Assembly (NCBI GenBank): GCA_030040395.1
Contig: JASHTU010000030.1
Span: forward strand, 1 to 9,492
Source of the DNA: Acidobacteriaceae bacterium
GTDB taxonomy: Bacteria; Acidobacteriota; Terriglobia; Terriglobales; Acidobacteriaceae
Length of the DNA stretch: 9,492 nucleotides
Direction of reading: 5' to 3'
Shown here: piece after piece, positions 4,463-9,492 of the stretch
Layout of the letters: each line of letters begins with the position of its first letter
Position numbering within the stretch: the first letter of the stretch is position 1
Program-made: the position numbers and the translations under genes
Notes under the pieces: model-generated
The model's database searches: none
What the model was told of the DNA's origin: nothing
The model's input: only the letters and a program-made list of their open reading frames with translations

Positions 4463-7400
4463 TCTTTAACTGCTGCAATGAAAATCGCAAAGCCGCGGTA
4501 TTGGGCAATCCCACTATCAACGGCATCAACTATCTGGAGGTGATCGATCGCGAGGCCATCGGCCACAACAGCCCACGCCAGCAAACGCTGCTCGTGCATT
4601 GCCTCAACTCAGTTCCCAATAACCTCACGCCAAACAACATCCTGATTACCGGCGGCGAAAGCATTACTGGAATTACCGCCGTTTGGGTTGCGCCCGCAAC
4701 CGACCCGCCCGCGCCTCCGGTGACAAGCTCATGGGAGCTGGGTTACTTTGCCGGCTTGCCCGACAAGAAAAATGTTCTGATTGTACGCACCAGCGCGGCG
4801 GGCGATTTTTCACCTTACGTGCTGCGGCCGGTGAACGACGCCGGCGCCGCTGCCGAAGATCCGTTCCAGGTCACCGAAGCCTTGGCCGGGTTCGATCCGC
4901 AACTGGCTGAAGTTGAATTCAGCTTCAAGGTGGAGTGCGGCCCCGACTTCGATTGCGCGCCGCAGCCGCCCAACTGCCCGCCCCAACCGCAAACTCCGCC
5001 GCCCATTAATTATCTGGCCAAGGACTACGGCTCTTTCCGCACCATTCTGCTCGATCGCCTCAATCAACTTGTGCCCAACTGGGGCGGATCGGCCGAAGCC
5101 GATATCGGCGTCGCCCTGGCCGAGGTCATCGCCTACGTGGGCGACTACCTCAGCTATCAGCAGGATGCAGTAGCCACGGAAGCCTACATTGAAACCGCGC
5201 GCAGCCGCGTTTCTCTGCGCCGCCACGCGCGCCTGGTGGATTACTTCGTTCACGATGGCTGCAACGCGCGCGCCTGGGTGCAGGTCCAGGTTTCGATGCA
5301 GGTCTTCATGGATCACACCATCACGCGCTTTTACACGTTCGCGCCAGGCATGCCCTCAAGTCTCGCCGTAGGCGCGGGCAACGAGGAGGCCGCGCTCACG
5401 GCGGGCGTCATCGTCTTCGAACCTATGCAGGACGCGGTGCTGTATCCGGAACAGAACCTCATGTACTTCTATACATGGGGCGACGCCAACTGCTGCCTGC
5501 CGCAGGGCGCCACAGAAGCCACGCTGCTGGGCACATTTTCCAATCTTCAGCCCGGTGACGTGCTCATCTTCCAGGAAGTGCTGGGCCCGCAAACCGGCTA
5601 CGCCGCCGACGCCGACTTGCGCCACCGCTGCGCGGTGCGGCTCACGCAAGTAACCACGCAAAACAGCCAGGGCCAGTTGCTCGTGGACCCGCTTTTTGAC
5701 AGCGCCGGCAATCCCATCATCTCCGTTTCGCAGCAGCCCACGCCGGTGACCGAGGTGCAATGGTCCGCGGACGACGCTCTGCCGTTTCCGGTTTGCGTCT
5801 CTTCCACTTTCATCAATTCCAGCGGCCAGCTGCAATCGCTCACGAACGTGAGCGTGGTGCTGGGCAATGTGGTGCTTGCCGATCAAGGGCTATCGTTTAC
5901 CGGCATCGCTTTGGGAACCGTTCCCCAGCCTCAGCTGTATGCGCCGCCCAATGCGGCCGGGAATCGCTGTAAACCGTCCGCTCCAACGGCGCTTCCGGTT
6001 CGCTATTGGCCGCTGGTTCCCGACAATCCCATCACCCAGGCGGTTCCTCTGGCCATCGCCGCGGCGCCCGTGACGCCGGGCATCGTGCCTCTTGTCACCG
6101 CCGGCTATGTTTCGCTCGTGGATGCAAACGGAAATACCAGTCTCACCGTGGCGGCCGACGAACCATGGGCGTGGCCACAGTATTTCGGCGTCGCGGCAAA
6201 CGCGAACAGCGCCCACGCCGGCAATTTCGATCTGCATGTGGTCTACATCCCGCCCGCGGGGCCGGCGGCGGCTGTAACTCTCGAGTCATTCACTAATTTG
6301 TCGTTGACCAAGAGCGATGCGAATTATGCCGCGACGCAGATCAATACTTATTCGAAATTCATTCAAGTTCCTTCGTCGTTTTCTCCCGGCGCCACGCCGA
6401 ATGGCTTTCCAACCACACCCACAAAGCTGAGCAACTCAGGGACGGTCGAATTGCTCGATGCGCACGGCGCCCCTTATCTCACCGTCCAAGCCGTGACTCC
6501 GCTTTCGTGGCCGCCCAACTTCGGAGTTCTTGCGCAGGGCAATCTCGAGCCACCCGACAGCTTTAATCTTCTCCTCGTCTACAACCCGTCTTCCGGCGGC
6601 GTGGGTGTTCAGGCGCCCGTGGTCGTCGGGCAATTCGACGGCCTCACGCTGGCCACCATTGCCCAAACCTTCGCTGCGGCTTCCGTGCTCATCTCCGTCG
6701 ATAGCTTCGCCGAGCAGCCGAGCCTGAGCCTCTCAGCGTTTGACCTGATGAATTACGACGCCACCGCGGCCGCGCCGTCCATCACGCTGTCCGGAAGTTA
6801 CGATGGCGACACAACTTCGTGGACTCCACTGCCCGACCTGCTCGAAAGCGGGCCGAGCGACCCGAATTTCGTGGTTGAAATCGAATCCAGCGGCGCGGCC
6901 CGCCTGCGCTTTGGCGACAACACCAACGGGAAGTTCCCGGACAGCGGCACAATCTTCACCGCATCCTATCGCATCGGCAATGGAACCCAAGGAAACGTGG
7001 GCGCGGAGAGCCTCATCTACTTCGCCGGCGATCCGCGCATTCAATCCTGCACCAATCCGCTGCCGGCCTCGGGAGGCGTCGATCCCGAAACCAACGATCA
7101 GATTTGCCGCCGCGCGCCGCAAGCCTTTATGACCCAGGAGCGCGCCGTCACCATGACCGATTGCGAAAACGTGACGGAGAGCAATCCGCAGGTGAAACAA
7201 GCCGTCGCCACGCTGCGCTGGACGGGTAGCTGGTACACGGTTTTCATCGCCGCCGAGCCTGAGAACGCCGGCAACCTGACGCCCGCGCTCGCGAAAGCGC
7301 TGACCAAAACCGTTAACCGCTACCGTTTGGCCGGCCAGGACATTCAGCTCGAATCGCCGCAATATGTGCCGTTGGAGATCGAGCTAATTATCTGCGTCGA

Positions 7401-7731
7401 TCCCGACTACTTCCAGGCCGACGTGAAGCAGGCGCTGTTGCAGGCGTTGGGCAGTGGGACGCAGCCAAACGGCCAGCCGGGTTACTTCGCTCCGGATAGC
7501 TTCGCCTTCGGCCAAACCGTCTACCTAAGCCCGATCTACGTTGCCGCCCGCCAGGTGGCGGGAGTTACTTCGGTCAGAGCGAAAGTCTTCCAGCCGCAAG
7601 GCGTCGCCACCCAGAGCTATCTGCAGGCCGGTGAAATCCCGCTCGGGCCGTTGCAAATTGCGCGCATGGACAACGATCCCAGTTACCCCAACCATGGCCA
7701 GTTGACGCTGGTGATGATGGGTGGAAAGTGA
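4459..7731 (+). CDS. Baseplate J-like wedge protein 1 (Afp11-like; 'putative baseplate assembly protein') with tandem internal duplication
   Basis: A 1090-residue protein. Residues 1-150 form an N-terminal domain (FNCCNENRKAAV, INGINYLEVID, NILITGGESITGI). A Cys/Pro-rich linker (Cys 160, 166, 173) precedes the conserved core at 183-265: INYLAKDYGSFRTILLDRL, then DIGVALAEVIAYVGDYLSYQ, DAVATEAYIETARSRVSLRR and HARLVDY. The C-terminal J domain has LRFGDNTNGKFPDSGTIFTA (816-835), then YRIGNGTQGNVGAESL, and finishes with a SPIYVAARQVAGVTSVRAKVF block. These are marks of gp6/gpJ wedge proteins that form the baseplate ring in eCIS. Between them, about 549-731, lie two related copies of a roughly 70-residue domain spaced 112 residues apart, which probably account for much of the unusual length. 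ATGA overlap with gp25 and a strong ribosome binding site fix the start. No frameshift is seen. The next gene starts 7 nt later. Confidence 0.9.
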   Translation: MIFNCCNENRKAAVLGNPTINGINYLEVIDREAIGHNSPRQQTLLVHCLNSVPNNLTPNNILITGGESITGITAVWVAPATDPPAPPVTSSWELGYFAGLPDKKNVLIVRTSAAGDFSPYVLRPVNDAGAAAEDPFQVTEALAGFDPQLAEVEFSFKVECGPDFDCAPQPPNCPPQPQTPPPINYLAKDYGSFRTILLDRLNQLVPNWGGSAEADIGVALAEVIAYVGDYLSYQQDAVATEAYIETARSRVSLRRHARLVDYFVHDGCNARAWVQVQVSMQVFMDHTITRFYTFAPGMPSSLAVGAGNEEAALTAGVIVFEPMQDAVLYPEQNLMYFYTWGDANCCLPQGATEATLLGTFSNLQPGDVLIFQEVLGPQTGYAADADLRHRCAVRLTQVTTQNSQGQLLVDPLFDSAGNPIISVSQQPTPVTEVQWSADDALPFPVCVSSTFINSSGQLQSLTNVSVVLGNVVLADQGLSFTGIALGTVPQPQLYAPPNAAGNRCKPSAPTALPVRYWPLVPDNPITQAVPLAIAAAPVTPGIVPLVTAGYVSLVDANGNTSLTVAADEPWAWPQYFGVAANANSAHAGNFDLHVVYIPPAGPAAAVTLESFTNLSLTKSDANYAATQINTYSKFIQVPSSFSPGATPNGFPTTPTKLSNSGTVELLDAHGAPYLTVQAVTPLSWPPNFGVLAQGNLEPPDSFNLLLVYNPSSGGVGVQAPVVVGQFDGLTLATIAQTFAAASVLISVDSFAEQPSLSLSAFDLMNYDATAAAPSITLSGSYDGDTTSWTPLPDLLESGPSDPNFVVEIESSGAARLRFGDNTNGKFPDSGTIFTASYRIGNGTQGNVGAESLIYFAGDPRIQSCTNPLPASGGVDPETNDQICRRAPQAFMTQERAVTMTDCENVTESNPQVKQAVATLRWTGSWYTVFIAAEPENAGNLTPALAKALTKTVNRYRLAGQDIQLESPQYVPLEIELIICVDPDYFQADVKQALLQALGSGTQPNGQPGYFAPDSFAFGQTVYLSPIYVAARQVAGVTSVRAKVFQPQGVATQSYLQAGEIPLGPLQIARMDNDPSYPNHGQLTLVMMGGK
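6103..6651 (+). repeat. Tandem duplicated domain inside baseplate J-like protein 1 (protein-level repeat)
   Basis: Copy A is residues 549-616 (6103-6306), copy B residues 661-731 (6439-6651). Shared positions: G-V-L-DA-G---LTV-A--P--WP--FGV-A-------F-L--VY-P, ending in a V----F--L-L stretch. The copies are diverged at DNA level. The intervening segment (about 617-660, with AATQINTYSKFIQVP) may recur in part after copy B (ATIAQTFAAASVLISV), which suggests a repeating unit of about 112 residues. It sits between the conserved J core and the C-terminal J domain. Confidence 0.6.
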
Positions 7732-7738
7732 GCTGCCG

Positions 7739-9492
7739 ATGAGTTGCTCGGGCACATCTGGTTGCACGTGCGGTTGCTGCGCCGGCGTTGCAGTGGAAAC
7801 GCCGCAGGGCGAAAGCAATCTGCCCGGCCTTTCCGCCATCGCTTACCGGACGGGAACGTGGGCCACGTTCAAGCAGTCGATGCTGGCGCGGCTCTCGAGC
7901 TCCGATTATCCGGCCCTGGAACAGCTCAAAACGCGCGATGACGATGACTTCAGCATCGCGCTCGTCGACGCGTCCTCCGTCATGCTCGACATTCTCACTT
8001 TTTATCAGGAGCGGTTGGCCAACGAGAGTTATCTACGCACCGCCACGCAGTTGCGCTCACTCGTGGAGTTATCGCGACTTATCGGTTACCAACCCGCTCC
8101 CGGCGTCGCCGCGCTCACTTATCTTGCGTTCACGCTCAAAGCCGTCAGCGGCCAGCCGCCTAACCCTTCCACGCCCGCTATCACCATTCCCCAGGGAACG
8201 CAGGTGCAGAGCGTGCCCGCCCAGGGCCAGACCGCGCAGAAGTTTGAAACCTCCGCCGACATTCTCGCCAAGCCGGACTGGAATGCGCTGGCTGTGCAGT
8301 CGGCCAACTTATGGATCCCTCCGGGCCATTCGAGTCTCTATCTGGCTGGCACAGCGACGCAGCTCAATCCCGGCGATGCGCTGCTGATCCTCGGCATCGA
8401 GCGCGAAGAGGCGCAGCCGGCCAGCTTGCCCATCGAGCAATGGGATGTAGTCATCCTCAATCAGGTGGTTGCCGACACCCAGAACAATATCACCCACGTT
8501 GCATGGGATAAACGCCTGAGCCACGCCACCAATCCCGCTCCCGGCCCATCGTCCTGGACCACCGCCAAGATCTTTGCGCTTCGCCAGAAAGCCGCTCTGT
8601 TCGGCAACAACGCGCCCAATCCCTATCTGTTCACCAGCGCCAGCAACACCGCGAAGACCAGTCTGCCCAACCTCATCAATGATTGCGTCACGCCGTGGCA
8701 ATGGATCTGGAATGACTATGCCGTTCAAGACAGCAATCACATTTACCTTGACGCCGCTTACTCAAAAATTGCCGTGGGAAGCTGGTTTGCGCTGGTCGCC
8801 GGCGACACTGTTCAGCTTTACAAAGTTGCGGCGGCCTATACGCAATCGCTTGCCGAGTACGCTCTCAGCGCCAAGGTCACCACGCTTTCCGCCGACTACA
8901 ACGATACGAGCATCGCCGCAACATTCCCCTTGCAGGGCACGGCCGTGCTGGCGCAGAGCGACCAACTCACCGTGGCCGAACAGCCGCTCGACCATCCTTT
9001 GTATGGAACCATCGTCGACCTGCAGGATCTGCGTCCCGATCTGGCCGCGGTGCAGGCGGTTGCGCTTACGGGCAATGCGCAGAAGCTCTCGGTGAACACC
9101 GCGGCGAGCGGATTGGTGTTCCAACCCGACGACCAATCCGGCGATCTCACTCTCGGTCCCGGCGACATCATCACCATCATCGATCCCACCCCATTGCCGC
9201 TGGAAAATGGCCTGGTCCCCCATTGGAGCCACCGTCATAAGAAGTTCGATCTGCGCGTTTCCGACGCCAGCGGCAGAACCGGAACCGTCCATGCGGCGCT
9301 TGAGGATTTCACGCTCGCCGACGCCTCCAACACCGATCCGGTCGTGCAGGAAGTCGCGTTGGTCAATTCGCTCGGTTTTAGCGACCAACCTTATCCCCAC
9401 ACGCAACTGCTGTTAGCCAATCCGCTGCTCAACTGCTACAACCGCGACGTAACCACGGTCAATGCCAACGTGGGGTTAGCCACCGCTGGCGC
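7739..9492 (+). CDS. Baseplate J-like wedge protein 2 (Afp12-like), 3' end cut by the window
   Basis: The frame runs from ATG 7739 to the window edge without a stop: at least 584 residues, 3'-truncated. The N-terminus is cysteine-rich (Cys 3, 9, 11, 13, 14). The J-type core follows at 27-125: LPGLSAIAYRTGTWATFKQS, MLARLSSSDYPALEQL, TRDDDDFSIALVDASSVMLD, LTFYQERLANESYLRTATQL and LIGYQPAPGVAALTYLAF. It aligns with the core of the upstream J protein (F...ML.RL, D..IAL.E/D, YQ...A.E.YL.TA..R.SL), so the two are paralogues. Later segments (YKVAAAYTQSLAEYALSAKV, TAVLAQSDQLTVAEQPL, QAVALTGN, LGPGDIITI) match the middle region of large eCIS baseplate assembly proteins. Start: ATG 7739 lies 7 nt after the previous stop with only a weak ribosome binding site, suggesting coupling; GTG 7721 is in frame but adds non-family residues. 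Role: second wedge protein, as Afp12 beside Afp11. Confidence 0.87.
   Translation, partial: MSCSGTSGCTCGCCAGVAVETPQGESNLPGLSAIAYRTGTWATFKQSMLARLSSSDYPALEQLKTRDDDDFSIALVDASSVMLDILTFYQERLANESYLRTATQLRSLVELSRLIGYQPAPGVAALTYLAFTLKAVSGQPPNPSTPAITIPQGTQVQSVPAQGQTAQKFETSADILAKPDWNALAVQSANLWIPPGHSSLYLAGTATQLNPGDALLILGIEREEAQPASLPIEQWDVVILNQVVADTQNNITHVAWDKRLSHATNPAPGPSSWTTAKIFALRQKAALFGNNAPNPYLFTSASNTAKTSLPNLINDCVTPWQWIWNDYAVQDSNHIYLDAAYSKIAVGSWFALVAGDTVQLYKVAAAYTQSLAEYALSAKVTTLSADYNDTSIAATFPLQGTAVLAQSDQLTVAEQPLDHPLYGTIVDLQDLRPDLAAVQAVALTGNAQKLSVNTAASGLVFQPDDQSGDLTLGPGDIITIIDPTPLPLENGLVPHWSHRHKKFDLRVSDASGRTGTVHAALEDFTLADASNTDPVVQEVALVNSLGFSDQPYPHTQLLLANPLLNCYNRDVTTVNANVGLATAG

Noticed and set aside
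6733..7362. 209-codon minus-strand frame
   Set aside because: Lies wholly antisense to the C-terminal J domain of the first wedge protein, whose family motifs are clear.
7854..7870. 17-bp palindrome GAACGTGG-G-CCACGTTC as a possible operator
   Set aside because: It lies inside the coding region of the second J protein, encodes conserved-looking core residues (GTWATF), and one such match in about 9.5 kb is within chance expectation.
7788..8387. 199-codon plus-strand frame (and similar frames at 8574-9095 and 8762-9406)
   Set aside because: Ser/Arg/Pro-rich shadow frames of the second J protein, which runs open from 7739 to the window end with conserved motifs.
1..9492. Intact prophage or type VI secretion system
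   Set aside because: No capsid, terminase, integrase or lysis genes and no TssJ/K/L/M-type genes are seen. The DUF4157 gene and paired large J proteins fit an eCIS better, though flanking genes would be needed for proof.

Overview
The window is a co-directional (+ strand) segment of a contractile injection system (CIS) locus: the baseplate, hub and spike block of an extracellular, phage-tail-like machine of the Afp/PVC/MAC type (eCIS). Nine genes fill nearly all of it. No tRNA, rRNA, CRISPR array, transposase, integrase, lysis gene, capsid gene or T6SS membrane-complex gene (TssJ/L/M type) is visible. The DNA is GC-rich, with codon use that looks uniform throughout. The host cannot be named from this window. 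The gene types fit a free-living environmental bacterium, and an acidobacterium-like lineage is only a guess.

Layout: (1) 1-855, 5'-truncated gene for a DUF4157 ('eCIS core') protein with an HELSH motif and a cysteine-rich C-terminal domain, a candidate injected cargo. (2) 856-992, a 137-nt gap with a perfect stem-loop over the stop codon of gene 1 and a strong ribosome binding site at its end. (3) 993-1655, tube-initiator/adaptor protein (CIS_tube, N-terminal half of Afp7). (4) 1652-2023, LysM-like protein (C-terminal half of Afp7). (5) 2013-3161, gpD/gp27-like hub. (6) 3158-3715, gpV/gp5-like OB-fold spike. (7) 3742-4062, PAAR-like spike tip. (8) 4094-4462, gp25/GPW wedge protein. (9) 4459-7731, large baseplate J-like wedge protein with an internal tandem duplication. 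(10) 7739 to the window end, second baseplate J-like protein, open at the 3' edge.

From the tube adaptor onward the genes overlap by 4 nt (ATGA), by 11 nt, or are separated by at most 31 nt, so they read as one translationally coupled operon for baseplate assembly. Known roles in related particles suggest the following: adaptor and LysM protein join the inner tube to the hub; the hub trimer carries the spike and PAAR tip; gp25 and the two J proteins form the wedges that hold the hub and trigger sheath contraction. Sheath, tube, AAA+ ATPase, fibre and tape-measure genes are not in the window and presumably flank it.

The least ordinary elements are the DUF4157 protein's C-terminal domain, the duplicated domain in the first J protein, the splitting of Afp7-like and Afp8-like functions over four genes, and the stem-loop that sets the cargo gene apart from the structural genes.
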